Shown: piece by piece, positions 46,623-54,918 of the stretch
Layout of the letters: each line of letters starts with the position of its first letter
Position numbering within the stretch: position 1 is the stretch's first letter
Source of the DNA: JALHNI01 sp044226365
GTDB lineage: Bacteria > Acidobacteriota > Terriglobia > Bryobacterales > Bryobacteraceae
DNA: 64,000 nucleotides
NCBI GenBank assembly: GCA_044226365.1
Contig: JBGAHE010000002.1
Location: 1-64,000, forward strand
Reading direction: 5' to 3'
Made by a program: the position numbers and the translations under genes
Notes under the pieces: generated by a model
The model's input: the letters and a program-made list of their open reading frames with translations, nothing else
Told to the model about the DNA's origin: nothing
The model's database searches: none

Positions 46623-47662
46623 GGCCGCGTCCGGCGGTGCTGCGGATGGCGCCCTATCATCCGCCTTCGGGAGGCCGGGCTGGCAAGCTGCGGCTTGATT
46701 TCAACGAGAATACGGTGGGCTGTTCGCCCAAGGTGGCTGATTACCTGCGCGAGGTGCTGACGCAGCCGTTGCTCGCGGTGTATCCCGAATATGAAGAGAC
46801 GCGACCGGTGCTCGCGCAGTTCTTTGGCGTGACACCCGAGGAGTTACTGCTAAGCAATGGGACCGACGAAGCGATTCAAGTGCTGATCAATACGTTCGTC
46901 GATGACGGTGACGAGGTTTTGGTGCTGACGCCCTCGTATGCGATGTATCGGTTCTATGCGGAGCTGGCGGGCGCGACGGTTTGCGAGGTGGCTTACGAAG
47001 CCGAGACATTAGCCTTTCCCGTGGAGCGATTGTTGGCGGCAGTGAACGAGAAGACCAAAGCCATCCTGGTGGCAAATCCGAATAACCCGACCGGCAGCGG
47101 TATTGGACTCGATGTCGTGGAGCGTCTTCTCCAGGAGGCGCCCGGCGCGTGCGTGCTGATCGATGAGGCTTATTACGAGTTCTGTGGAAGGACGGCTTTG
47201 CCATTGATTCCGCGTTACGAGAACTTGTTTGTGAGCCGGACGTTCTCGAAGGCATACGGCATGGCGGCGATGCGGATGGGTTGCCTGATGTCGTCGGCGG
47301 CGAACATGGCCCACATGCGCAAGGCGCAATCGCCCTATAGCGTGAACTTGCTGGCGGCGCTGGCGGCGAAGGTGGCGGTGGCCGATACCGAGTATGTGAA
47401 TTCGTTTGTCACCGAGGCAATTGCTTCGCGGGATACGCTCTATCGTTTCTTCGACGAGATGGGAATTGGCTACTGGAAGAGCGAAGCCAACTTCGTTTTG
47501 TTCAAGGCGGGCGAACGCGCGGTGCCCATTCGCGATGAGCTGAAGCGGCGCGGGGTGTTAGTGCGCGATCGGAGTTATGAACTGCCGGGTGCGGTGCGAG
47601 TGACCGTGGGACGAGCAGAACAGACGGAGCGCTTCATGCGAGAGCTGCGGGAGATCTGGTAA
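46619..47662 (+). CDS. hisC: Histidinol-phosphate aminotransferase
   Basis: 347 residues from a GTG start that overlaps the hisD stop (GTGA), so translation is coupled. Fold-type I PLP enzyme: RLDFNENTVGCSP near 25-37, LLLSNGTDEAIQVLI, VANPNNPTGSG, VLIDEAYYEF with the Asp and Tyr that contact PLP, and the PLP lysine K211 in SRTFSKAYGMAAMRMG. It converts imidazole-acetol phosphate to histidinol phosphate. Next gene begins directly after its stop codon. Confidence 0.95.
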   Translation: MRPRPAVLRMAPYHPPSGGRAGKLRLDFNENTVGCSPKVADYLREVLTQPLLAVYPEYEETRPVLAQFFGVTPEELLLSNGTDEAIQVLINTFVDDGDEVLVLTPSYAMYRFYAELAGATVCEVAYEAETLAFPVERLLAAVNEKTKAILVANPNNPTGSGIGLDVVERLLQEAPGACVLIDEAYYEFCGRTALPLIPRYENLFVSRTFSKAYGMAAMRMGCLMSSAANMAHMRKAQSPYSVNLLAALAAKVAVADTEYVNSFVTEAIASRDTLYRFFDEMGIGYWKSEANFVLFKAGERAVPIRDELKRRGVLVRDRSYELPGAVRVTVGRAEQTERFMRELREIW

Positions 47663-48340
47663 ATGGCTGAGCGGATGATTGTGTTCGACATGGACGGGGT
47701 GCTGGTGGATGTCAGCGAGAGCTACCGGGCTACGATTGTCGAAACGGTGAAGTTGTTTACCGGCCAAACCATTGCGCGCGAGCTGATTCAGGACTACAAG
47801 AATCAGGGCGGCTGGAATAACGACTGGGATCTCTCCCAGAAGATTTGCGCGGATCTGGGTTCGAGAGTGGATCACGACACGGTAGTAGCGCGGTTCAATG
47901 AGATCTTCTTCGGCGATGAGAAACGTCCGGGGCTGATGGAGCGTGAGCGCTGGCTGCCCCTACCGGGCATGCTGGAGCGTCTACACAGCCGGTTTGAGTT
48001 CGGCATTTTTACGGGGCGGCTGCGGTTTGAAGCGCAGATGACGCTGGACCGTTTTGCGAAGTCGCTGCCGATTGCGGCGATGGTGGGCGCCGATGATGTG
48101 GTGCAGCAGAAGCCGCACCCGGAAGGGCTCTTGAAGATCGCCGCGTTAGACCGGGAGCGACCGCTGATCTACGTAGGCGACACGGTGGACGATGCGCGGG
48201 CCTCGCGTGCGGCGGGAGTGCCGTTTGTGGGAGTAGCGGCGGACACGCACGGGCATCGGGCCGAGTTGATCCGGCTATTTGAGCAAGAGCAAGCCGCCCA
48301 CATCATCGACAATGTGAACGAATTGGAAGGGATTCTCTAA
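47663..48340 (+). CDS. HAD-superfamily phosphatase in the his operon, candidate histidinol-phosphatase
   Basis: 225 residues. HAD motif I is VFDMDGVLVDVSESY with D9 and D11; motif II is FGIFTGRLRFEA; motif III is KPHPEG; motif IV is IYVGDTVDDARASRAAGVPFVGV. A helical cap (about 20-100) places it in subfamily IA. Neither HisB here (single-domain dehydratase) nor any PHP-type HisK provides the phosphatase step, and the gene sits between hisC and hisB without gaps, so dephosphorylation of histidinol phosphate is the likely function. This is inferred from context; other phosphatase roles cannot be excluded. Confidence 0.8.
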   Translation: MAERMIVFDMDGVLVDVSESYRATIVETVKLFTGQTIARELIQDYKNQGGWNNDWDLSQKICADLGSRVDHDTVVARFNEIFFGDEKRPGLMERERWLPLPGMLERLHSRFEFGIFTGRLRFEAQMTLDRFAKSLPIAAMVGADDVVQQKPHPEGLLKIAALDRERPLIYVGDTVDDARASRAAGVPFVGVAADTHGHRAELIRLFEQEQAAHIIDNVNELEGIL

Positions 48341-48344
48341 GCGT

Positions 48345-48932
48345 ATGCGCCAAGCCTCTGTGGAGCGAATTACAAAAGAGACGCAGATCACCGGTAAGTT
48401 GAAGCTGGAAGGAAAGGGGCGCTATCACATCTCGACGGGCGTCCGCTTTCTGGATCATATGCTCGAGCTGTTCACCAAGCACGGCGGGTTCGATCTAGAT
48501 TTGAAGGCGACGGGCGATCTAGACGTCGATCAGCATCACACGGTGGAAGACGTGGGCATTGTGGTGGGGCAGCTATTTGCGAAGGCGCTGGGCGATCGCA
48601 AGGGCATCAATCGCGCCGGGTATTTTGTGCTGCCGATGGATGAGACGTTGGCGGTAGTGGCGGTGGACCTGGGGGGACGCCCGGCACTGGTTTATCACGA
48701 TGCGGTGAAGGTGCGCTACGTGGGTGACTTACAGGTGGAGTTACTGCCGGACTTTTTCGATGGCTTTGTGGTGCATGCGGGAGCGAACCTGCATACGAAG
48801 ATCATGTACGGCCGCAGTAATCATCACAAGATTGAAGCGATTTTCAAGTGTTGGGCACGCGCCATGCGCTATGCGTGCTCGAAGGATCAGCGATTGAAGG
48901 ATCAGTTACCGTCGACGAAGGGCCTTCTATGA
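48345..48932 (+). CDS. hisB: Imidazoleglycerol-phosphate dehydratase
   Basis: 195 residues, the monofunctional form. Duplicated metal-binding fold: FLDHMLELFTKHGGFDLDLKATGDLDVDQHHTVEDVGI and FDGFVVHAGANLHTKIMYGRSNHHKIEAIFK contain the HHxxE-type and HHKIE manganese sites. It forms imidazole-acetol phosphate. The ATG follows the HAD stop by 4 bp; the end overlaps hisH by an ATGA. Confidence 0.96.
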   Translation: MRQASVERITKETQITGKLKLEGKGRYHISTGVRFLDHMLELFTKHGGFDLDLKATGDLDVDQHHTVEDVGIVVGQLFAKALGDRKGINRAGYFVLPMDETLAVVAVDLGGRPALVYHDAVKVRYVGDLQVELLPDFFDGFVVHAGANLHTKIMYGRSNHHKIEAIFKCWARAMRYACSKDQRLKDQLPSTKGLL

Positions 48933-49522
48933 TCTCGATCATCGACTATGGCGCGGGAAATCTGCGTTCGGTGCAGAACACGCTGAGTGAAATCGGCGCG
49001 GCGTACCGGCTGATCGACAGCGCGGAGGAGATTGAGAAAGCGGAGAAACTGGTGCTGCCGGGGGTAGGGCATTTCGGCCAGATGATGCGGGCGATCGACG
49101 CGATGCGTTTGCGCGAGCCAATCTTGACCTACGTGCGCGGTGGGCGTCCGTTCTTCGGAATTTGCGTGGGGATGCAGGGCTTATTCGACGGTAGTGAAGA
49201 GGCCGAGGACGTCCAGGGGTTAGGCATCGTTCCGGGACGATTGCGGCGGTTTGGCGCGGAGGCCCGGGTGCCGCATATGGGGTGGAACGAGATTCGTCCG
49301 ACGGCCAGTTCGCGGTTACTCGCGAAGATCGGGACGCGGCCATTCGTTTACTTTGCGAATAGTTACTACGCGCCGGTGGTGCCGGAGGCGGCGGCGACCT
49401 GTGAGTACACGACGGCGTTCTCCGCCGCGATCGAGCGGGAGAACGTCTTCGGGGTGCAGTTTCATCCGGAGAAGAGCGGGCCGCTGGGGTTGGCGATTAT
49501 GCGGAATTTCGTGGAGTTATAG
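48929..49522 (+). CDS. hisH: Imidazole glycerol phosphate synthase, glutaminase subunit
   Basis: 197 residues from ATG 48929 (ATGA overlap with hisB). Class I glutamine amidotransferase: MISIIDYGAGNLRSVQNTL, the nucleophile C79 in FFGICVGMQGLFDGSEE, and the His/Glu of GVQFHPEKSG. It makes ammonia from glutamine and passes it to HisF, encoded next. The open frame extends upstream in the same phase but overlaps hisB and is not part of the enzyme. Confidence 0.96.
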   Translation: MISIIDYGAGNLRSVQNTLSEIGAAYRLIDSAEEIEKAEKLVLPGVGHFGQMMRAIDAMRLREPILTYVRGGRPFFGICVGMQGLFDGSEEAEDVQGLGIVPGRLRRFGAEARVPHMGWNEIRPTASSRLLAKIGTRPFVYFANSYYAPVVPEAAATCEYTTAFSAAIERENVFGVQFHPEKSGPLGLAIMRNFVEL

Positions 49523-49523
49523 A

Positions 49524-50297
49524 GTGCTGACGAAGCGAATTATTCCTTGTCTTGATGTGACGGCGGGCCGGGTGGTGAAGGGGGTCAACTTCGTCAACCT
49601 GAAGGACGCTGGCGATCCGGTGGAGTTAGCGGACCGCTATAACCAGCAGGGCGCCGATGAATTGGTGTTTCTGGATATTACTGCGTCGAGCGACGAGCGC
49701 AACACGATGGCGGATGTCGTCTTTCGGACGGCGCGGAAGGTTTTCATCCCGTTGACCGTGGGCGGCGGGATTCGACAGGTGACCGATGCGCGGCGGATCC
49801 TGGTGTCCGGTGCGGACAAGGTATCGGTGAACACGGCGGCCGTGCGACGGCCGGAGTTGATCACGGAATTGAGCCGCGAATTCGGTGCGCAGGCGGTGGT
49901 GCTGGCGATTGACGCGCGGCGGAATTCGACTGGCGGGTGGAACGTCTTTACCAAGGGCGGGCGTCATGATGAGGGTATCGACGCGGTGGAATGGGCGGCG
50001 CGCGGCGAGGCGTTGGGGGCAGGCGAGATCCTGCTGACTTCGATGGATGCCGACGGCGTGAAAACGGGGTTTGATTGCGAATTGACGCGGACGGTTTCGC
50101 GGGCGACGCGCATTCCGGTGATCGCTTCCGGTGGGGCGGGGAAGCCGGAGCATTTTGAGGCGGTGCTGACGGAAGGGGAGGCGGACGCGGCGCTGGCGGC
50201 GTCAATCTTCCACTACGGCACTTACACGGTGAATGACTTAAAAGAGTATCTCGACGCGCGAGGGATCGCCGTCCGAGTGACAGGAGCGCGCAGTTGA
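49524..50297 (+). CDS. hisF: Imidazole glycerol phosphate synthase, cyclase subunit
   Basis: 257 residues from GTG 49524, one base after the hisH stop. TIM barrel with TKRIIPCLDVTAGRVVKGVNF (catalytic D11), PLTVGGGIRQVTDARRIL, AIDARRN (catalytic D130), 'MDADGVKTGFDCELTRTVS' and PVIASGGAGKPEHF. It closes the imidazole ring using ammonia from HisH, releasing AICAR. Overlaps hisA by 4 bp (TTGA). Confidence 0.96.
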   Translation: MLTKRIIPCLDVTAGRVVKGVNFVNLKDAGDPVELADRYNQQGADELVFLDITASSDERNTMADVVFRTARKVFIPLTVGGGIRQVTDARRILVSGADKVSVNTAAVRRPELITELSREFGAQAVVLAIDARRNSTGGWNVFTKGGRHDEGIDAVEWAARGEALGAGEILLTSMDADGVKTGFDCELTRTVSRATRIPVIASGGAGKPEHFEAVLTEGEADAALAASIFHYGTYTVNDLKEYLDARGIAVRVTGARS

Positions 50298-50983
50298 TTA
50301 TTCCCTGCATTGATCTGATGGGCGGCAAGGTGGTGCAACTGGTGCGTGGCCAGAAGAAGGCGCTCGAAGTGGACTCGGTGGACGAGATGATCGAGCGGTT
50401 TGCCGGCTTTCCGGAGATCCAGGTGATCGACCTCGATGCGGCGATCGGGACCGGGGCGAATGACGGGTTGGTGACGCATGTGGCGAGCCGCGTGTCGGCC
50501 CGAGTCGGCGGCGGCGTACGGAGTGTGGAGCGCTTTCAGAAGTTAGTGGATCAGGGAGCGAGCCGGGTGATTGTGGGGACAGCGGCCTTCAATGCCGACG
50601 GCATCAATCACGAGTTTCTGAAGCAACTGGATGCGGAACGGACGTTGATTGCGCTCGATACGTTGGGCGGCAAGATCACCGTGAAGGGCTGGCGCGAAAG
50701 TTTGCAGTGGACGGCCGAGCAGGTGGTGAAAGAGCTAGAGCCCTATGCCCAGGGCTTTCTTTGCACATACGTGGACAAGGAAGGCATGATGCAAGGGACC
50801 GACTTGGCTTGGTACCGGCGCATGCGCGAGGCGACGTCGCACGAGATTACTGCCGCGGGCGGTATCTCGAGTTACGAAGAGATCGATGAGCTCACCAAGC
50901 TAGGTATCCATTGCGCACTGGGCATGTCGATTTATACGGGGCACTTGTCACTGGCGGAACTGCGCGAGCGGTACGCGAGCTAG
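50294..50983 (+). CDS. hisA: Phosphoribosylformimino-5-aminoimidazole carboxamide ribotide isomerase
   Basis: 229 residues from TTG 50294 (TTGA overlap with hisF). TIM barrel related to HisF: IIPCIDLMGGKVVQLVRGQ with the general base D7, VGGGVRSVERFQKLVDQGASRVIVGT and IALDTLGGKITVKGW with D122, then 'ITAAGGISSYEEIDELTKLGIHCALGMSIYTG'. Slightly shorter than the usual 240 residues but complete. It ends the operon and overlaps the convergent ruvB by 4 bp. Confidence 0.95.
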   Translation: MIIPCIDLMGGKVVQLVRGQKKALEVDSVDEMIERFAGFPEIQVIDLDAAIGTGANDGLVTHVASRVSARVGGGVRSVERFQKLVDQGASRVIVGTAAFNADGINHEFLKQLDAERTLIALDTLGGKITVKGWRESLQWTAEQVVKELEPYAQGFLCTYVDKEGMMQGTDLAWYRRMREATSHEITAAGGISSYEEIDELTKLGIHCALGMSIYTGHLSLAELRERYAS

Positions 50984-52014
50984 CTGAAGAGTGACGGCTG
51001 ATCCAGAGCACGGCCGCCATGGCGGGGGACGTTGAAGTATTGGTAGGCGCGATCGGTGCCCATGCGGCCGCGCGGCGTGATCTGGATGAAGCCAAGTTGA
51101 ATGAGATAAGGTTCGTACACCTCGGCGATGGTATCGGCCTCTTCATCAATGGAGGCGGCGACGGTGGATAGACCGACCGGGCCGCCGCCGTACTTCTCCA
51201 GAATCGTGAGCATGATCTTGCGGTCGATTTCGTCAAGGCCGTAGCGATCGACGTCGAGTAAGTCAAGCGCCGTGCGGGCGATATCGGGGTTGATGGAGCC
51301 ACCGGCGCGGACTTGAGCGTAGTCCCGGACGCGACGGAGCAAGCGGTTGGCGATGCGCGGGGTGCCGCGGCTGCGGCGGGCAATCTCCAGTGCGGCTTCG
51401 GGCTCGATGGGGGTAGCGAGTAATTTTGCCGAGCGCTGGACAATCAGTTGAAGGTCGCCGGGCGCGTAAGGCTCGAGGCGGAGTACGAGTCCGAAGCGGC
51501 TGCGCATGGGTGCGCTGACCAGCCCTTGACGGGTGGTAGCGCCAATGCACGTGAAGCGCGGCAGGTTAATGGAATGGGTGCGTGCGCCGGGCCCTTGGCC
51601 GATCAGGATGTCGACGCGATAGTCCTCGACGGCGGCGTACAACATTTCTTCAATGGCCTTGTCGAGCCGGTGGATTTCGTCGACGAAGAAGACTTGCTTG
51701 GCTTTGAGGTTGGTGAGAACGCCGGTGAGATCGAGCTTTTTCTGCAGAACGGGCGCGGAGGTTTGATCGAACTGGACGCCGAGCTCGTTGGCGATGAGGG
51801 CGGCGAGGGTAGTTTTACCGAGGCCGGGGGGGCCGTAGAGCAGGACATGATCCAGTGCTTCGCCACGCATGCGAGCCGCTTCGATCGCGATGCTGAGGTT
51901 CTCTTTGAGTTTGGGCTGACCATTGAAGTCGAGCAGGGTGCGCGGACGGAGGCCCGCTTCAAATTGACGCTCGTCGTCTTCGAGATTGCCCGACAGAATC
52001 CCCCGGTCAGCCAT
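50980..52014 (-). CDS. ruvB: Holliday junction branch-migration helicase RuvB
   Basis: 344 residues. AAA+ features: RPRTLLDFNGQPKLKENL, Walker A GPPGLGKTT (61-69), Walker B VFFVDEIHRL, sensor segment CIGATTRQGLVSAPMRSRFG, and the C-terminal winged helix with YLIQLGFIQITPRGR. RuvB hexamers drive branch migration of Holliday junctions bound by RuvA. Encoded 12 bp downstream of ruvA, a common arrangement; ruvC is not here. The opening MADRGILSG is shorter than in many homologues but typical. Confidence 0.97.
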   Translation of the reverse strand: MADRGILSGNLEDDERQFEAGLRPRTLLDFNGQPKLKENLSIAIEAARMRGEALDHVLLYGPPGLGKTTLAALIANELGVQFDQTSAPVLQKKLDLTGVLTNLKAKQVFFVDEIHRLDKAIEEMLYAAVEDYRVDILIGQGPGARTHSINLPRFTCIGATTRQGLVSAPMRSRFGLVLRLEPYAPGDLQLIVQRSAKLLATPIEPEAALEIARRSRGTPRIANRLLRRVRDYAQVRAGGSINPDIARTALDLLDVDRYGLDEIDRKIMLTILEKYGGGPVGLSTVAASIDEEADTIAEVYEPYLIQLGFIQITPRGRMGTDRAYQYFNVPRHGGRALDQPSLFS

Positions 52015-52026
52015 GGAACTTTCAGG

Positions 52027-52629
52027 TTAGCGCAGGAGTTCGAGGGCTTTGCGGAAAAGAGGTTCGAAGTCGTCGCCGGCTCCGGCGGCCTGCGCTTTTT
52101 GGAGAGCGGCTTCAGCGTTCGGACGGGCGGCGCCGAGGTTGCCCAGAGCGGAGAGGATGTCCTCTTCGAGGGCGGTAAAGACCGGACCTTTGGGCACGAT
52201 GGGGATCACGCCGGGGCCGGCGGCGAGGCCGTCGACTTTGTCACGAAGTTCGAGGACCATGCGTTCGGCGGTTTTCTTGCCGATGCCGGGGACTTTGACG
52301 AGTTTGGCAACGTCGCCGGCGCGGAGGGCGCTGACCAGGTCGTTGGCGGCGAGACCGCTGAGGACGGTGACGGCGAGCTTGGGGCCGATGCCGCTGACGG
52401 CGATGAGCTTTTCGAAGAGTTGTTTTTCGGTGTCGGTGGCGAAGCCGAAGAGGGAGAAGGCGTCTTCCCGGACGTGGGTGTGGATGCGGAGCTTGATCTC
52501 GGCGCCGGCATCCGGAAGTTTGGAGAAGGTGGTGACCGGGATGGTGACGTCGTAGCCGACGCCTGCGCATTCAACGATGACTTGGTTGGGGTGTTTTTCG
52601 AGCAGCGTGCCGCGCAGGTGAGCGATCAT
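52027..52629 (-). CDS. ruvA: Holliday junction DNA-binding protein RuvA
   Basis: 200 residues. N-terminal OB fold (MIAHLRGTLLEKHPNQVIVECAGVGYDVTIP), two helix-hairpin-helix motifs (LIAVSGIGPKLAVTVLSGL; LVKVPGIGKKTAERMVLELRDK), then an acidic flexible linker and the C-terminal RuvB-binding helices. Forms the tetrameric platform on the four-way junction. Its start overlaps or closely faces the divergent rsmE gene. Confidence 0.96.
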   Translation of the reverse strand: MIAHLRGTLLEKHPNQVIVECAGVGYDVTIPVTTFSKLPDAGAEIKLRIHTHVREDAFSLFGFATDTEKQLFEKLIAVSGIGPKLAVTVLSGLAANDLVSALRAGDVAKLVKVPGIGKKTAERMVLELRDKVDGLAAGPGVIPIVPKGPVFTALEEDILSALGNLGAARPNAEAALQKAQAAGAGDDFEPLFRKALELLR

Positions 52630-52645
52630 GAAACTTCGATTCTAC

Positions 52646-53353
52646 ATGGCGCGGCGACTTTTCTTTGTATCTGAGATTCATTCGGGGCACGCGGAACTGC
52701 GCGGCGAGGAGGCGAAGCATCTTTCGAAGGTGCTGCGCGTGGAGGCGGGGCAGCAGTACGAGATTTCCGATGGCGAGGGGCATTACCTGGCGGAGGTGGA
52801 GACGGCGCATCGCGAACTGGTGAAGTTCGTGGTGCTGGAACGGATTCCGGTGGCGCCGGAGCCGTTTGCGGTGACGCTGGCGATTGCATTGGTGAAGTTC
52901 GACCGGTTGGAATGGATTCTCGAGAAAGCCACTGAACTGGGGGCGCATCACATCCGTCCGTTCTGGTGCGATCGTAGCGAGCATGGGCTGGAACGGGCGG
53001 CCGCCAAGCGGATGGAGCGCTGGGGACGCATTCTGATCGAGAGCAGCCAGCAGGCGCGCCGGATTGTCGCGCCCGAGATTCATGAGCCCGTGAGCTTCGA
53101 GAGCATCCTGCGCTGGGAGGGCGGACCGCGATATTTCTTCGATGAACGTCGCGAGGATGATGAATTTACGCCGGCGCCGGCCGAGCACTCCCTGTTGATC
53201 GTGGGGCCGGAAGGCGGGTGGACGGATCGGGAGCGAGTGTTCGCCGAGGGTTGTGTGCGAGCGTCGCTCGGGCCGCGTGTGCTGCGGGCGGAGACCGCGG
53301 CGGTGGCGGCGCTGGCGATTCTCGGCAATCGGCTCAGACAAAAACACGGCTGA
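52646..53353 (+). CDS. rsmE: 16S rRNA (uracil-1498-N3)-methyltransferase
   Basis: 235 residues from ATG 52646, giving MARRLFFVSEI, the usual family N-terminus; ATG 52628 would add six residues and overlap ruvA by 2 bp. N-terminal PUA-like domain (RGEEAKHLSKVLRVEAGQ) and C-terminal SPOUT knot with 'RLEWILEKATELGAHHIRPFWCDRSE', LLIVGPEGGWTDRE and 'LGPRVLRAETAAVAAL' for SAM binding. Methylates U1498 in the decoding region. Overlaps the convergent alr gene by 20 bp. Confidence 0.95.
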   Translation: MARRLFFVSEIHSGHAELRGEEAKHLSKVLRVEAGQQYEISDGEGHYLAEVETAHRELVKFVVLERIPVAPEPFAVTLAIALVKFDRLEWILEKATELGAHHIRPFWCDRSEHGLERAAAKRMERWGRILIESSQQARRIVAPEIHEPVSFESILRWEGGPRYFFDERREDDEFTPAPAEHSLLIVGPEGGWTDRERVFAEGCVRASLGPRVLRAETAAVAALAILGNRLRQKHG

Positions 53354-54392
53354 CGCGGGCGTTGATGCCACAGAGGATGGCGTAGGCAATGGTGCCGGCG
53401 GTACGGGCCATCGCTTGAGCATCAAGTCCGGGGCCGAGCAGGGTGACTTCGTCGCCGATGTCGAGATGGGGCGCGGAGGTGACGTCGATGGTGGTGACGT
53501 CCATCGAGACGGCGCCCAGCATGGGGAGGGTTTGCCCGACCGCGAGCACCTGGCCGCGATTCGATAGGCGGTGAGGCAGGCCATCGGCATAGCCGGCTCC
53601 GATGATGGCAATGCGGGTGGGTTGGTCGGCCGTGTAAAGGCCCCCGTAGCCGATGCGGGCGCCAACGGGCAGGTCCTTCACGAGTAGGATGCGAGCCTTC
53701 CAGGTGAGGGCGGGGGAGACATCGAGCAGTTGCGCGGGAGCGGCGCCGCGCGAGGCCGAGACATAGCCGTAGAGGGCGAGGCCGGGGCGGACAAGGTTGC
53801 GCCAGGCCTGACGCATGCCGAAGTGGATGGGGCTGGTGCTCGAAAGATGGATGTAATCGACGGAGAGGCGCGAGACGAGGTCCTCGAAGGCGGCGACCTG
53901 ATCCCCCGTCTGGCCGGAGACGAAGTTGGCGGAGGAGGCGAAGTGGGTCATGATGCCTTCGAGCGGCGTGCCCCGAACGGCGGCGACGATGACCTCGGGT
54001 TCGGCGCGAACGCCTAAGCGGGACATGCCAGAATCGATTTTGAGGTGGTAGCTCAGGCCCCGGGGGAGGGCGGCGATGTCTTCCAGACGATGCAGGACGG
54101 GCGTGAGGCGATGCGTTCGCCAAGCGTCCGCGCCGGCGGCCAGCGTGTCGGCCATGACCAGAATGCGGGAGCGAAGTCCCTCTTCGCGAAGGCGAATGCC
54201 TTCCTGGACGTTGCTGACGGCGAGCCAGCGCACCCCTTCTTCTTCGAGTCGATGGGCTACGGCGCTGGCGCCATGGCGGTAGGCATCGGCTTTGACGACG
54301 GGCATCACTTCCACGTCACCGACGGTTTGTTTGACGGCCCGGTAGTTGGCCGCAATGCGATCCAGGGAGATTTCAACCCAACTGCGCAGCAT
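53334..54392 (-). CDS. alr: Alanine racemase
   Basis: 352 residues. PLP enzyme of fold-type III: the lysine Schiff base is K34 in PVVKADAYRHG, where the common family sequence has AYGHG, so a Gly is replaced by Arg. The second catalytic residue is the Tyr in ARIGYGGLYTA. Other motifs: YHLKIDSGMSRLG, RPGLALYGY, AIIGAGYADGLPHRLSNRG and 'PMLGAVSMDVTTIDV'. It supplies D-alanine for peptidoglycan. Confidence 0.94.
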   Translation of the reverse strand: MLRSWVEISLDRIAANYRAVKQTVGDVEVMPVVKADAYRHGASAVAHRLEEEGVRWLAVSNVQEGIRLREEGLRSRILVMADTLAAGADAWRTHRLTPVLHRLEDIAALPRGLSYHLKIDSGMSRLGVRAEPEVIVAAVRGTPLEGIMTHFASSANFVSGQTGDQVAAFEDLVSRLSVDYIHLSSTSPIHFGMRQAWRNLVRPGLALYGYVSASRGAAPAQLLDVSPALTWKARILLVKDLPVGARIGYGGLYTADQPTRIAIIGAGYADGLPHRLSNRGQVLAVGQTLPMLGAVSMDVTTIDVTSAPHLDIGDEVTLLGPGLDAQAMARTAGTIAYAILCGINARVSRVFV

Positions 54393-54417
54393 GCTTCTTC
54401 ATTGTGACAATAGCGGC

Positions 54418-54810
54418 ATGCCGATCTTTGTACTGAAGGAATACGAACAGATGCCAGCCGAGGCGCAGCGCGTGCTCGACGACATCATGGCGACGCGCCA
54501 AGTAAAAAGCGTGAACAACTTTTGGAAGATGTTGGCGAATCATCCGCCGACGCTCGAGCGGATCTGGGGGAGTGTGAAGCGCGTGATGGGCCCGTCAAAG
54601 GTGGATGCGCTGACGAAGGAGATGATCTACGTGGCCGTGAGCGTGACAAACAATTGCGAGTACTGCATCCACTCGCATATCGCTGCGGCGCGCAAGTTGG
54701 GGATGGATGAAGAGATGCTGGCGGAAGTATTGGCCGTAGCGGCGCTGGCCAATGAGACGAATCGTTTGGCGAATGGGTATCGGGTACCCGTGGATGAGGC
54801 GTTTAAATAG
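54418..54810 (+). CDS. AhpD-like (carboxymuconolactone decarboxylase family) protein
   Basis: 130 residues from ATG 54418. All-helical fold with the redox motif C80-E-Y-C83 followed by IHSHIAAARKLGM (H87), the AhpD-type signature. Such proteins act as alkylhydroperoxidases or in thiol redox chemistry. Starts 25 bp from the divergent alr. Ends close to the hairpin at 54827-54851. Confidence 0.88.
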   Translation: MPIFVLKEYEQMPAEAQRVLDDIMATRQVKSVNNFWKMLANHPPTLERIWGSVKRVMGPSKVDALTKEMIYVAVSVTNNCEYCIHSHIAAARKLGMDEEMLAEVLAVAALANETNRLANGYRVPVDEAFK

Positions 54811-54821
54811 CTGACCGCAAC

Positions 54822-54851
54822 AAAAAGCGCCCGACTTAGTAAGTCGGGCGC
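54822..54851 (-). terminator. Rho-independent terminator for the small exported protein gene
   Basis: GCGCCCGACTT (54827-54837) pairs perfectly with AAGTCGGGCGC (54841-54851) around a three-base loop, which could extend by an A-T pair. On the minus strand the stem is followed by five T (complement of 54822-54826), giving an intrinsic terminator for the gene at 54919-55257. On the plus strand there is no T-run, although the stem may still help end the AhpD-like transcript. Confidence 0.88.
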
Positions 54852-54918
54852 GGCAAAAGAGAGACGGTTGGTCTATGGAGGAAAAGTTGAGGAAAACCGG
54901 TGGGACGGACGGCAGCGA

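Noticed and set aside
48848..48928. Upstream extension of hisH
   Set aside because: Overlaps hisB codons; ATG 48929 in ATGA gives the standard HisH N-terminus.
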